A stretch of 64,000 nucleotides of DNA from Limnobacter sp. 130 (GTDB lineage: Bacteria > Pseudomonadota > Gammaproteobacteria > Burkholderiales > Burkholderiaceae_B): positions 1,113,071 through 1,177,070 of the forward strand of contig NZ_LR732328.1 in NCBI RefSeq assembly GCF_902506325.1. Reading direction: 5' to 3'. The stretch's first letter is position 1. Each line of letters begins with the position of its first letter. Below, one piece after another: positions 46,544 to 55,154 of this stretch. The notes beneath the pieces are model-generated. The model had not been told where the DNA came from. It worked only from the letters and a program-made list of their open reading frames with translations, and made no database searches. The position numbers and the translations under genes are program-made.

Positions 46544-47608
46544 GTGGCTGTTGTCTTGATTAAACCGTCTGTTGTCATTGTTAGCCCTGCCCTTGCCGAT
46601 TCCAACAACGGCAACTGGCAAACCGCCCGCCGCTGGCAGCTGTTTTTGTCCGAGCACTTCAATGTGCGCATTGTGAAACACTGGGAAAACACGCCTGCCA
46701 CCGTTCACGATGCAGTCATGATTGCGCTACACGCACGCCGGTCTGCTGACTCTATTGCCGCTTGGGCACAAAGCCGTGGCATGACTGAACAAGGCAGCCC
46801 GGGCTTGGTGCTGGCCCTGACCGGGACCGACCTTTACCGCGACATTGAAACCGATGAAACCGCACAAAAGTCGCTGGCACTGGCGCAGCACTTGATCGTG
46901 CTGCAAGAAAAAGGCATCGAGAAACTGAACGAAGCACTGCACCCGAAAACCGCTGTGATCTTTCAGTCCACCTCGTCACGCAAAACACTGCCCAAACCCA
47001 AGCGCCGCTTGAAGGTGATCATGGTGGGCCATTTGCGCGATGAAAAAATGCCGCAAACCCTGATGGAAGCGGCGGTGCTGTTGCGTGGCTATCCGGAAAT
47101 TTTCATTGACCACATTGGTGGCCCCCTGGACCCGGAACTGGCCCAAGCCGCTGAAGAAACCATGCAGGTGTGCCCCAACTACCGCTGGCTTGGCAACCAA
47201 GCCCACGGTGCAACCCGCACCCGTATTCAGCGTGCCCATGTGCTGGTACACGCCAGCAAAATGGAAGGTGGGGCGCATGTCATTATGGAAGCGGTGTGCA
47301 GCGGCACACCCGTGGTGGCCAGTTACATTGATGGCAACATTGGCATGCTGGGTGCAGGCTACCCCGGTTACTTTCCACTGGGCAATTCCCATGCACTGGC
47401 CAACATGCTGACCCAGTTGCTTGAAGACATTGTGAATCCGAAACCCTTGCCACCGGGTAAATCCAGTGTGTACACCAAGCTGAAAAACCAGTGCGCCGAC
47501 CGGGCCAGGTTATTTGCACCTGAAAACGAACAAAACCAGTTAATTCGACTCGTACAACGAGCCAATCAAAACAACAACGAAGTAGAAGTACACCATGCAA
47601 ACATCTGA
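46544..47608 (+). CDS. senB: Selenosugar synthase SenB (glycosyltransferase-like)
   Basis: The protein is 354 residues. The start SVVIVSPALADSNNGNWQTARRW, the segment VMIALHARRSADSIAAW and LVLALTGTDLYRDIETD are the hallmarks of the family once called TIGR04348 and later named SenB. SenB couples selenophosphate to UDP-N-acetylhexosamines to give a selenosugar, the Se donor for selenoneine. The C-terminus has the GT-B pattern HASKMEGGAHVIMEAVCSGTPVVAS. GTG 46544 or TTG 46556 is the start; neither has a strong ribosome site. It overlaps the SelD fusion gene by 14 bp. Confidence 0.88.
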   Translation: MAVVLIKPSVVIVSPALADSNNGNWQTARRWQLFLSEHFNVRIVKHWENTPATVHDAVMIALHARRSADSIAAWAQSRGMTEQGSPGLVLALTGTDLYRDIETDETAQKSLALAQHLIVLQEKGIEKLNEALHPKTAVIFQSTSSRKTLPKPKRRLKVIMVGHLRDEKMPQTLMEAAVLLRGYPEIFIDHIGGPLDPELAQAAEETMQVCPNYRWLGNQAHGATRTRIQRAHVLVHASKMEGGAHVIMEAVCSGTPVVASYIDGNIGMLGAGYPGYFPLGNSHALANMLTQLLEDIVNPKPLPPGKSSVYTKLKNQCADRARLFAPENEQNQLIRLVQRANQNNNEVEVHHANI

Positions 47609-49880
47609 CCAACCCATTCTTCGTGACATCGTGCTGGTAGGCGGCGGCCACAGCCATGTGGGTGTGCTGCGCATGTTTGGCATGAAGCCGTGGCCCGGTG
47701 TGCGGCTTACCCTGATTTGTACCGACATTCACACCCCTTATTCCGGCATGCTGCCTGGCTACATTGCAGGCCATTACAGTTACGACGACGTACACATTGA
47801 CCTGGGCCGACTGTGCGCCTTCGCAGGGGCAAGGCTGTTCAAAGACGAAGTGGTGGGCATAGACCGCGCCAATCAAAAAGTCATTTGCAAAAACCGCCCC
47901 CCGGTTGCTTACGATGCCCTGTCGATCAATATTGGCAGCACACCGCAAGTGCAACTGGTGCCAGGTGCCCTGGAAAACGCAGTGCCGGTCAAGCCGATTG
48001 CGCGTTTCAACCAACGCTGGGTCAATTTGCTTGAACGTGTAAAAACCCATGCTGGCAAAACCACCATTGCTGTGGTCGGTGGCGGTGCAGGCGGTGTAGA
48101 ACTGGCCCTGGCCATGCAGTTTCGCTTGCGCAATGAATTAAGCACCATGGGCCGCAACCCCGACGAACTGGAATTTCACCTGTTCACCGCAGATGCCGAT
48201 GTACTGCCCACCCACAACCCCGGTGTGCGCGCACGGTTCGAAAAAGTATTGAATGAACGTGGCGTGGTGCTGCACCGCGATGCGGAAGTGGTTCAGCTAG
48301 ACGGCCACACCCTGCAAACCAAACAAGGCGAGCATTTACACGCCGACGAAATCATGTGGGTAACGCAAGCCGGTGGCGCTGCATGGCTGAAAAACACCGA
48401 CCTTGAACTGGACGACCGCGGTTTCATCAGTGTGGGCCCTACCCTGCAAACCACGCGCGATCCAAAAATTTTTGCTGCAGGCGACATTGCCAATTTAACC
48501 AGCACACCGCTGGAAAAAGCGGGCGTGTTCGCGGTGCGCATGGGCAAACCATTGACCAAAAACCTGCACCTGTTTGTGCAGGGGATCGAGCTGCTGGAAT
48601 ACCGCCCCCAAAAAACCTGGCTGGCCTTGATCAGCACTGGCGACAAGTACGCGGTGGCATCCAAAGGAAATCTCGGTTTTGCGGGTGCTTGGGTGTGGCA
48701 GTGGAAAGACTGGATTGATCGCCGCTTCATGGCGAAGTTCAGCGAATTTCCCCAGATGGATCCGAATGCAAAACCCGCAGGTGGCAACACGCCCAACCTG
48801 GCACTCACGCAGGAAGAAAACCTTCAGGCCATTTCCGCAATTGCCATGCGCTGCGGTGGTTGCGGTGCCAAAGTGGGTTCCACGGTTTTATCTCGCGCCT
48901 TGGGTAACTTAAAGCCGGTGGATCGCGAAGATGTATTGGTGGGCCTGCACGCGCCCGACGATGCGGCCATTGTGAAAGTACCGCCCGGCAAAGCCATGGT
49001 GCACACAGTTGATTTTTTCCGGGCGTTTGTAGATGACCCCTATATTTTCGGCAAGGTGGCAGCCAACCACGCACTGGGCGACGTTTTTGCCATGGGTGGT
49101 GAAGCGCAATCGGCCACCGCCGTGGTGACCGTGCCACCCGGCCTTGAGTCCAAGGTAGAGGAATTGTTGTTCCAGATGATGAGCGGTGCCGTGGAAGTAT
49201 TAAATGACGCTGGCTGCGCACTGGTGGGTGGACACACTGGCGAAGGCCGTGAACTGGCACTGGGTTTTGCAATCAATGGTTTGGTCGATGAAAACCTGGG
49301 CGGCGTGATGATCAAAGGCGGCATGCGCCCCGGCGATGCGATTTTGCTGACCAAGCCAATTGGAACCGGAACCCTGTTCGCCGCGCTGCCGCAGCTGAAA
49401 ACCAAAGGTCGCTGGATTGATGCTGCACTGGAATCGATGGTGAAAAGTAATCGCGTAGGTGCTCAATGCCTGCGCGAATACGGATCCAAAGCCTGCACGG
49501 ACTTGACTGGTTTTGGGCTGCTGGGCCACTTGGTAGAAATGACACGGCCTTCCGAAGTGGATGCTGAACTTGATTTAAGTGCCCTGCCCTTGCTGGACGG
49601 TGCCCTTGAAATGGTCAGTGCGGGCATTGTCAGTTCTCTGCAACCGGCCAATGTGCGTTTGCGCCGAGCCATTCGCAATCAGGCTGATTATGTGAACGAT
49701 CCGCGCTACCCGCTAATTTTTGATCCACAAACCGCAGGTGGTTTGTTGGCGACAGTACCTGGCGAGCAGGCCGAGGCCTGTGTGGCCGCCTTAAAGAAAC
49801 TGGGTTATGAACACACCGCGATTATTGGTCGAATTTTGCCGCAAGGCGATGCGATTGAACCGATTGTATTGAAAGGCTAA
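47595..49880 (+). CDS. selD: FAD/NAD(P) oxidoreductase fused to selenophosphate synthetase (SelD/SenC)
   Basis: The protein is 761 residues. Residues about 8-400 are a pyridine-nucleotide-disulfide-type oxidoreductase: IVLVGGGHSHVGVL, IAVVGGGAGGVELAL and KIFAAGDIA. From about 410 on is SelD: RCGGCGAKVGSTVLSRAL with the catalytic Cys and Lys, HAPDDAAIV, HTVDFFRAFVDDPYIFGKVAANHALGD and GGHTGEGRE. SelD makes selenophosphate from selenide and ATP. The fusion, known from other bacteria, may reduce or deliver selenium to the SelD site. It follows senB with overlap, so it should serve as SenC here. Cys, not Sec, occupies the active site. Confidence 0.93.
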   Translation: MQTSDQPILRDIVLVGGGHSHVGVLRMFGMKPWPGVRLTLICTDIHTPYSGMLPGYIAGHYSYDDVHIDLGRLCAFAGARLFKDEVVGIDRANQKVICKNRPPVAYDALSINIGSTPQVQLVPGALENAVPVKPIARFNQRWVNLLERVKTHAGKTTIAVVGGGAGGVELALAMQFRLRNELSTMGRNPDELEFHLFTADADVLPTHNPGVRARFEKVLNERGVVLHRDAEVVQLDGHTLQTKQGEHLHADEIMWVTQAGGAAWLKNTDLELDDRGFISVGPTLQTTRDPKIFAAGDIANLTSTPLEKAGVFAVRMGKPLTKNLHLFVQGIELLEYRPQKTWLALISTGDKYAVASKGNLGFAGAWVWQWKDWIDRRFMAKFSEFPQMDPNAKPAGGNTPNLALTQEENLQAISAIAMRCGGCGAKVGSTVLSRALGNLKPVDREDVLVGLHAPDDAAIVKVPPGKAMVHTVDFFRAFVDDPYIFGKVAANHALGDVFAMGGEAQSATAVVTVPPGLESKVEELLFQMMSGAVEVLNDAGCALVGGHTGEGRELALGFAINGLVDENLGGVMIKGGMRPGDAILLTKPIGTGTLFAALPQLKTKGRWIDAALESMVKSNRVGAQCLREYGSKACTDLTGFGLLGHLVEMTRPSEVDAELDLSALPLLDGALEMVSAGIVSSLQPANVRLRRAIRNQADYVNDPRYPLIFDPQTAGGLLATVPGEQAEACVAALKKLGYEHTAIIGRILPQGDAIEPIVLKG

Positions 49881-49891
49881 GGAAGCAGCGC

Positions 49892-50581
49892 ATGCCCCAT
49901 ACAGTTCAACAACACTGGAAAAAAACAGCACTGCTGCTTGTCGCAGCTTTGCTGCTGCTGGTGTGGCTGAACACTGATGTGTCCCTGCAAGACATGCTAA
50001 TGGCTCAACGTGAACTGACCATGCACTTCATGGACAACCCCACGCTGGTCACCTTGATTTACTTCGGTGTGTTTGTTCTGCTCACCGCGCTGTGCCTGCC
50101 GGGTGCGGGCGTGCTGATGCTGGTATGCGGTGGCTGCATGGGATTTGGTTTGTGTTTGGTGGTGTCTACTGCGGCGTCTGCCTTCGGCGCTTTGCTCACC
50201 ATGCTGTTTGCGCGCCACTTTTTCCGGTCCTCGGTAGAAAGCAGATTTACCAACAAACTGAATGAGATCAACAAAGGCATTGAAAAGAACGAAGTGACTT
50301 ACCTGCTCAGCCTGCGCTTGGCTCCCATCATCCCATTTGTTGCGTTCAATTTGCTGGCTGGCCTTACGCGGGTAAAACCATGGACCTTTCTGTGGACCAG
50401 TTTCCTGGGTATGTTGCCCGGCACCATGTTGTATGTAAATGCAGGCAGTGAACTGTCCAAGGTCAACAAGCTTGAAGAATTGATCTCGCTGGAAGTGGTG
50501 GTGTCGCTGACTGCACTGGCCTTGGTGCCGTTCCTGATTCAATGGGGAACGCGGCAGTTTCAACTACGCAAAGTTGCTTGA
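49892..50581 (+). CDS. TVP38/TMEM64-family (VTT/DedA-like) membrane protein
   Basis: The protein is 229 residues with five to six membrane segments. The family signature is PGAGVLMLVCGGCMGFGLCLVVSTAASAFGA and later RLAPIIPFVAFNLLAGLTRVKPWTF. It begins 11 bp after the selD fusion, so it is part of the operon. A related DedA-type protein has been linked to selenite entry in Cupriavidus. A role in moving selenite or a selenium metabolite is thus plausible but unproven. Confidence 0.85.
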   Translation: MPHTVQQHWKKTALLLVAALLLLVWLNTDVSLQDMLMAQRELTMHFMDNPTLVTLIYFGVFVLLTALCLPGAGVLMLVCGGCMGFGLCLVVSTAASAFGALLTMLFARHFFRSSVESRFTNKLNEINKGIEKNEVTYLLSLRLAPIIPFVAFNLLAGLTRVKPWTFLWTSFLGMLPGTMLYVNAGSELSKVNKLEELISLEVVVSLTALALVPFLIQWGTRQFQLRKVA

Positions 50582-50584
50582 AAA

Positions 50585-50777
50585 CCCAATCAGCTTGGAT
50601 TTCAATCTCTCGCCTGAAAACCTGTATTTCCCTTTTTGAGATTCACCCTGACTCACCTCGCTCGGCAAAAGGGCGGGCCGAGTCTCGGTGCCGGCCTATG
50701 GCCGACCGCGGCGGGTGAATTCAAATGGGCAGGTTTTCTTGAAGGCGAGGCGATCGAAACTCCGCCGCCGATTGGGC
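50585..50777 (+). repeat. Dispersed palindrome-rich repeat, copy B (193 bp)
   Basis: This is the same 193-bp unit as 18711-18903, about 94% identical with no length change, starting 4 bp after the membrane-protein stop. Changes fall partly inside the small hairpin GCCGGCC-TAT-GGCCGAC. It forms a long inverted pair with copy C. Confidence 0.85.
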
Positions 50778-50861
50778 ATTGAACCTCGGTGAGTTGCGTG
50801 GTGGTGGAGAGACACTGGCGCCGGTTTAAGCCAACTCGGTAGTGGGAGTGCTTGGGGCGCA

Positions 50862-50977
50862 CTTGAAGAAAACCGCCCCGTTTGAATTCAACTGCCACGG
50901 TCGGCCTTAGGCCGACACCGAGACTCGGCCCGCCCTTTTGCCGAGCGAGGTGAGTCAGGGTGAATTTCAAAAAGGGA
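50862..50977 (-). repeat. Dispersed repeat, inverted partial copy C (about 115 bp)
   Basis: Read on the minus strand, this matches the centre of copies A and B (from the CCCTTTTTGA block through GAATTCAAA to GGTTTTC). Its hairpin GTCGGCC-TAA-GGCCGAC is fully paired, unlike those of A and B. With B it can fold into one stem of over 100 bp. Confidence 0.8.
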
Positions 50978-50991
50978 TCAAGCGGTTTTCA

Positions 50992-51030
50992 GTGCGACAC
51001 AAGTAACCCATACCGAGTTGGCAGAAAACC
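50992..51030 (+). repeat. 39-bp terminal repeat of the dispersed element (second copy)
   Basis: This matches 19141-19179 with about eight differences. It ends exactly at the base before the FKBP stop codon, as the first copy ends close to the EamA stop. Confidence 0.65.
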
Positions 51031-51402
51031 TTAGCGGATGTCGAACAACTCCACATCAAACACCAAGTCCGTATTGCCGGGAATTGGACCCGCACCACGT
51101 GCGCCGTATGCCGTGTCTGAAGGACAGAACACGATTGCACGATCACCCACCACCATTTCGCACAAGGCCTGTGTCCAGGCAGGAATCACGCGGTTCAGCG
51201 GAAAGGAGATTTTTTCGTTGCGCTTGATGGAGCTGTCGAACACGCGACCGTCCAGAAAGGTGCCTTCATAGTGCACTTCAACGATGGAGTTTGGTGTAGG
51301 TTTTTGTGTGCCAGTACCGCGCTTTTTAAAAGTCAGCTTCACGCCGGAAGGCAGTACGAGTTCGTCGCCAGCAGCGGCATTGTTTGCAGTTGAATCAGTC
51401 AC
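51031..51402 (-). CDS. FKBP-type peptidyl-prolyl isomerase
   Basis: The protein is 123 residues, a single FKBP domain without signal peptide: VEVHYEGTFLDGRVFDSSIKR, VIPAWTQALCEMVVGD and the closing strand LVFDVELFDI. It catalyses cis-trans isomerisation of Xaa-Pro bonds in the cytoplasm. The active-site aromatic residues (Y, F, W) are present. It follows cynS after 80 bp and may be a separate unit. Confidence 0.94.
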   Translation of the reverse strand: MTDSTANNAAAGDELVLPSGVKLTFKKRGTGTQKPTPNSIVEVHYEGTFLDGRVFDSSIKRNEKISFPLNRVIPAWTQALCEMVVGDRAIVFCPSDTAYGARGAGPIPGNTDLVFDVELFDIR

Positions 51403-51482
51403 GGCTTTACCCCAGGTAAGAATTAAGACAAGCGCTTATTCTAACCCGGGGCGTTTAGCTGGCCTGGAATTCGACCTTGAAA

Positions 51483-51926
51483 TCAATAGGTTTTGTAAGG
51501 CAGGAATTTGCCACTCATGTTGATGCTCACCCGATCACCCATGGGGTTGGGCTCACGCTGCAAGTCCATTTTGAAGTCGATGGCGCTCATGATGCCGTCA
51601 CCAAACTCCTCGTGAATCAACTCCTTGAAGGTGGTGCCGTACACACTGATCAATTCATAGAAGCGATAGATCAACGGGTCGGTGGGCACGGCTGTTGGCA
51701 GTGATCCCTTGTAAGGCACCACTTGCAAACAATCCACTGCCTCGGGTGGCAAGGCCAAGTACTCACCAATTTTTTTAGCCTGTTCTTCAGTCAAGGTCAT
51801 TTGGCCCAGCAGCGCGGCTGTGCTCCATTCCTTGGACTGGCCCAGTACCTTGGCGCAGTCGTCCCAAGTGCATTTTTTCTTGCGCTTGGCCAATACGATC
51901 ATTTCGGTTACATCGGTTCGTTTCAT
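51483..51926 (-). CDS. cynS: Cyanate hydratase (cyanase)
   Basis: The protein is 147 residues. It converts cyanate and bicarbonate to ammonia and carbon dioxide. The catalytic triad is intact: R88 and E91 in IYRFYELISVYG, and S114 in MSAIDFKMD. The N-terminal helical domain includes CTWDDCAKVLGQSKEW. It overlaps the ABC ATPase gene by 4 bp, which ties it to the transporter operon. Confidence 0.97.
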   Translation of the reverse strand: MKRTDVTEMIVLAKRKKKCTWDDCAKVLGQSKEWSTAALLGQMTLTEEQAKKIGEYLALPPEAVDCLQVVPYKGSLPTAVPTDPLIYRFYELISVYGTTFKELIHEEFGDGIMSAIDFKMDLQREPNPMGDRVSINMSGKFLPYKTY

Positions 51927-52903
51927 GGTGCACTCCTTTGAATCAAATTTAGTGGGGGTGTTGTCTCGGTGCTAACTTTCGTGTTGCTCAGGGCTTTCAA
52001 GCCAGGGCGTACCACTGGGGGTTGTTTGTGCAACTCGGCATTCAGCGTGTTGCCATCTGGTTCCGTCGCCGGCGCGGCGCGGTTCACCAAGAAATCAACC
52101 AGGTGATTGCGAATGGCGTAGTACTGCGCATCATGGTGCACGGTGCTTCGGGTGCGTTCACGCGGCATGGTGTTTTCAACAATTTCCGCAATGCGGGCAC
52201 GCGGGCCATGGCTCATCAGCATCACCTTGTCGGCCAGCAAAATGGCTTCATCCACGTCGTGCGTAATCATGAACACTGTTTGACCGGTCGCCTTCACGAT
52301 TTGCAACAACTCGTCTTGAATGGTGCCGCGGGTCAGTGCATCGAGCGCGCCGAATGGTTCATCAAGCAACAGCATTTGCGGCTGAATGGCAAATGCGCGG
52401 GCAATGCCCACACGCTGCTTCATACCACCTGAAAGCTCGTGCGGTTTTTTGTTGGCCGCCTTGTTCAAACCCACCATGTCCAGGTACTTCATGGCGTGTT
52501 CGCTGATTTCCTCTGGCGACTTTTCAGGCCAACGCGACCGTACACCAAACTCCACATTCTTCAGCGCGGTCATCCAGGGCATCAGCGCATGGCTTTGAAA
52601 CACAACGCCACGGTCCAGCGACGGGCCCACCACCTCTTTGCCGTTCATGATCACGTAGCCCTGAGTGGCTTCGTCCAAGCCAGCCAGAATGTTCAAAATG
52701 GTGCTTTTGCCACAGCCCGAGTGGCCGATGATGCAGACAAACTCGCCTTTCTGAATGTCAAAGTTCACTGCCTCAAAAACAGGCGGCACGTTGGTGTCAT
52801 CTGGTGCGTAACTTTTTACCAAACCTTCCACCTGCAGAAAGGCCGCAGCTTTCTCAGTGGGCACCAGGTCTTTGCTGAATATCTTGTGTTCAGTCATTGT
52901 CAT
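51923..52903 (-). CDS. Nitrate/cyanate-type ABC transporter ATPase
   Basis: The protein is 326 residues. It has Walker A GHSGCGKSTIL, signature LSGGMKQRVGIARAF and Walker B LLLDEPFGALD. This is the NrtD/CmpD/CynD branch (also SsuB/TauB-like). The C-terminal 60 residues are a low-complexity Pro/Thr-rich tail. It is coupled to cynS and lies 6 bp from the permease gene. Cyanate import is favoured by the cynS linkage, but nitrate is possible. Confidence 0.88.
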   Translation of the reverse strand: MTMTEHKIFSKDLVPTEKAAAFLQVEGLVKSYAPDDTNVPPVFEAVNFDIQKGEFVCIIGHSGCGKSTILNILAGLDEATQGYVIMNGKEVVGPSLDRGVVFQSHALMPWMTALKNVEFGVRSRWPEKSPEEISEHAMKYLDMVGLNKAANKKPHELSGGMKQRVGIARAFAIQPQMLLLDEPFGALDALTRGTIQDELLQIVKATGQTVFMITHDVDEAILLADKVMLMSHGPRARIAEIVENTMPRERTRSTVHHDAQYYAIRNHLVDFLVNRAAPATEPDGNTLNAELHKQPPVVRPGLKALSNTKVSTETTPPLNLIQRSAP

Positions 52904-52909
52904 TGTTGT

Positions 52910-53758
52910 TTACTCCTTGTAGCTAACCAGCTTGGCCATGCGAGCCAGCAGCGTATCGAGCAACATGCCGATCAAGCCGATGAACAAAATGGCGCTGATG
53001 ATGTTGGCAATCGACAGGTTGTTCCATTCGTTCCATACGAAGTAACCAATGCCTGTGCCGCCCACCAGCATTTCAGCGGCCACAATCACCAACCAGGCAA
53101 TGCCAACAGAAATGCGCATGCCGGTCATGATGGTGGGGGCGGCTGCAGGCAATATCACTTGAAAAGCGGTGCGCAGCGAACTCACCTCCAAAGTTTTGGC
53201 GACGTTTAACCAATCGCGCCGAACCCCGGCCACACCAAAGGCGGTGTTCACCAACATGGGCCAAATCGAGCAAATAAAGATCACGAAAATGGCTGAAGTA
53301 TCACTGTCTTGAATGGTGTACAAGGCCAGCGGCATCCAGGCCAAAGGCGACACTGGTTTCAAAATTTGAATGAAAGGATCAAGCGCCTTGTAAAGCAAAG
53401 GCGACATGCCAATCACAAAGCCCAAGGGAATGGCCACCAAGGCCGCCAAACCAAATCCCACCAACACGCGGAAAATGGAGTAGCCCAGTTGAATGCCAAT
53501 GCCTTTGTCGTTGGTACCGCGATCGTAGAACGGGTCACTGACATGGCCCCACAGCTTTGCACCCACATCACCCGGTGTGGGCAATGGGGTTTCTCCGCCC
53601 GTGGAAGCAGCCTGCCCGACCAGGGCAGCGTACTCGGGGTCTACGATCACTTCGGATTCCTCGGGCATTGTTGCAATGGTCCATATCGCCAGCATCACGA
53701 CCAGGATCAATGCAGACAATGCCGATGGCGCCCATTTCTGATTCTTGAAACTTTTCAT
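52910..53758 (-). CDS. Nitrate/cyanate-type ABC permease
   Basis: The protein is 282 residues with about six membrane helices and the BPD_transp_1 coupling loop (SIWPMLVNTAFGVAGVRRDWLNVAKTL). The segment LKPVSPLAWMPLALYTIQDS is typical of NrtB/CmpB-type permeases. The gap of 5 bp to the binding-protein gene indicates one operon. Confidence 0.9.
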   Translation of the reverse strand: MKSFKNQKWAPSALSALILVVMLAIWTIATMPEESEVIVDPEYAALVGQAASTGGETPLPTPGDVGAKLWGHVSDPFYDRGTNDKGIGIQLGYSIFRVLVGFGLAALVAIPLGFVIGMSPLLYKALDPFIQILKPVSPLAWMPLALYTIQDSDTSAIFVIFICSIWPMLVNTAFGVAGVRRDWLNVAKTLEVSSLRTAFQVILPAAAPTIMTGMRISVGIAWLVIVAAEMLVGGTGIGYFVWNEWNNLSIANIISAILFIGLIGMLLDTLLARMAKLVSYKE

Positions 53759-53763
53759 GCCGC

Positions 53764-55125
53764 TTATCCCTTGGTTCTGGAAATTGCGAAGCTGTTGAGG
53801 TATTCCTCCGGCTTCTTGGGATCGAAAGGTTTGCCCATCACGCTGAATTTTTTATCTAAACTGGGTGGCGCTTGCATGCCCAGCTCTTTCATCAAACGGG
53901 TTGCGTCCGTGGCCAGGAAAACATCTTTCGCAATCTTGTTGTAATCGATGTCGCCCTTGACTTGGCCCCAGCGTTTCATCTGCGTCAAAATCCAGATCGC
54001 AAAGCTTTGATACGGGAAGGGGTCGAAGTCGATACGCTGCGGGTCTTTCTGAATGCCACCCAAGCCATCCGCGTAGGTGCCTGTCAACACCTGCTCCACC
54101 ACAGTCAGCGGCTGGTTGAGGTAATTGGTGGGCGCAATGGCTGCTGCAATTTCCTTTCGGTTCTCTGCTTTTCGAGCGTAGGCCGTGGCATCCAGAACAG
54201 CCTTCAACAGCGCCTTGTAGCTGTTCGGGTTTTGGGTCACAAATTCCTTGCTGGCGGCAAACGCACAGCATGGGTGCCCCGCCCAAATTTCTTTTGACAG
54301 AATGTGAATGAAACCCACACCGTCGTACACGGCACGCTGATTCACAGGGTCGGGCGCCAGGAAGCCGTCAATGTTGTCGGCCCGCATATTGGCCACCATT
54401 TCGGGAGGCGGTACCGAGCGAATTTGTACGTCACGGTCAGGATCCAAACCAGCTTCGGCCAGGTAGTAGCGCAACAGGTAGTTGTGCATGGAATAGTCAA
54501 AAGGCACCGCAAACTTGAAACCTTTCCAATCTTTGGGGTTGCGCTTGTCCTTGTGCTTCATCGCCAATGTAATGGCCTGACCATTGATATTTTCAACAGC
54601 TGGCATGGTCCACGGAATGGCGTTTGAACCCACCCCCATGGAAATGGCCAATGGCATGGGCGAAAGCATGTGTGCTGCGTCGTATTCTTTGGCAAGCGCT
54701 TTGTCGCGCACCACCGCCCAACCCGCAGTTTTCACCACTTCAACATCCAGACCTTGCTTGGCATAAAAGCCCAAGGGCTGCGCCATGATGATGGGTGTTG
54801 CGCAGGTAATCGGAATAAAGCCGACTTTCAGCTTTTGCTTTTCCAAGGGGCCATTGCTTTGTGCAAATGCTTCTTTGGCTGCCGCCAACGGAAACATGCT
54901 GCCGATTGCGGCCATGGCCGTGCCACTGCCCACAGCACGCAGAAAATTGCGGCGCAATTGGTCGTTGGGAAACAGCGCATGCATCACTGCATTCTCAACA
55001 GCACGCTCTTCCATTTGCTGCACTGCCAATTGCTGATCATGCTCAGCCTGGCTGTTGTGTTGCCCACAGGCGCAACGCATGCCGAGACGGGTGTTGGGGT
55101 CAAACGGGTTCTTGAAAAAAGACAT
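53764..55125 (-). CDS. Tat-exported NrtA/CmpA-type substrate-binding protein
   Basis: The protein is 453 residues. The long N-terminal part has a Cys-containing RCACGQH stretch and then a twin-Arg signal (RRNFLRAVGSG, Arg 58-59). The mature part matches NrtA/CmpA: LKVGFIPITCATPIIMAQPLGFYAKQGLDVEVVK, YLAEAGLDPDRDV and GHPCCAF. NrtA-type proteins bind nitrate, bicarbonate or cyanate. Tat export suggests a cofactor or folded binding. The linked cynS makes cyanate the leading ligand. Confidence 0.88.
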   Translation of the reverse strand: MSFFKNPFDPNTRLGMRCACGQHNSQAEHDQQLAVQQMEERAVENAVMHALFPNDQLRRNFLRAVGSGTAMAAIGSMFPLAAAKEAFAQSNGPLEKQKLKVGFIPITCATPIIMAQPLGFYAKQGLDVEVVKTAGWAVVRDKALAKEYDAAHMLSPMPLAISMGVGSNAIPWTMPAVENINGQAITLAMKHKDKRNPKDWKGFKFAVPFDYSMHNYLLRYYLAEAGLDPDRDVQIRSVPPPEMVANMRADNIDGFLAPDPVNQRAVYDGVGFIHILSKEIWAGHPCCAFAASKEFVTQNPNSYKALLKAVLDATAYARKAENRKEIAAAIAPTNYLNQPLTVVEQVLTGTYADGLGGIQKDPQRIDFDPFPYQSFAIWILTQMKRWGQVKGDIDYNKIAKDVFLATDATRLMKELGMQAPPSLDKKFSVMGKPFDPKKPEEYLNSFAISRTKG

Positions 55126-55154
55126 GGTGAACTCCTAAGCGGTTTAAGCAACAA

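Noticed and set aside
47283-48050. 255-residue minus-strand frame across senB and selD
   Set aside because: It lies antisense to two well-supported overlapping genes and has no family resemblance.
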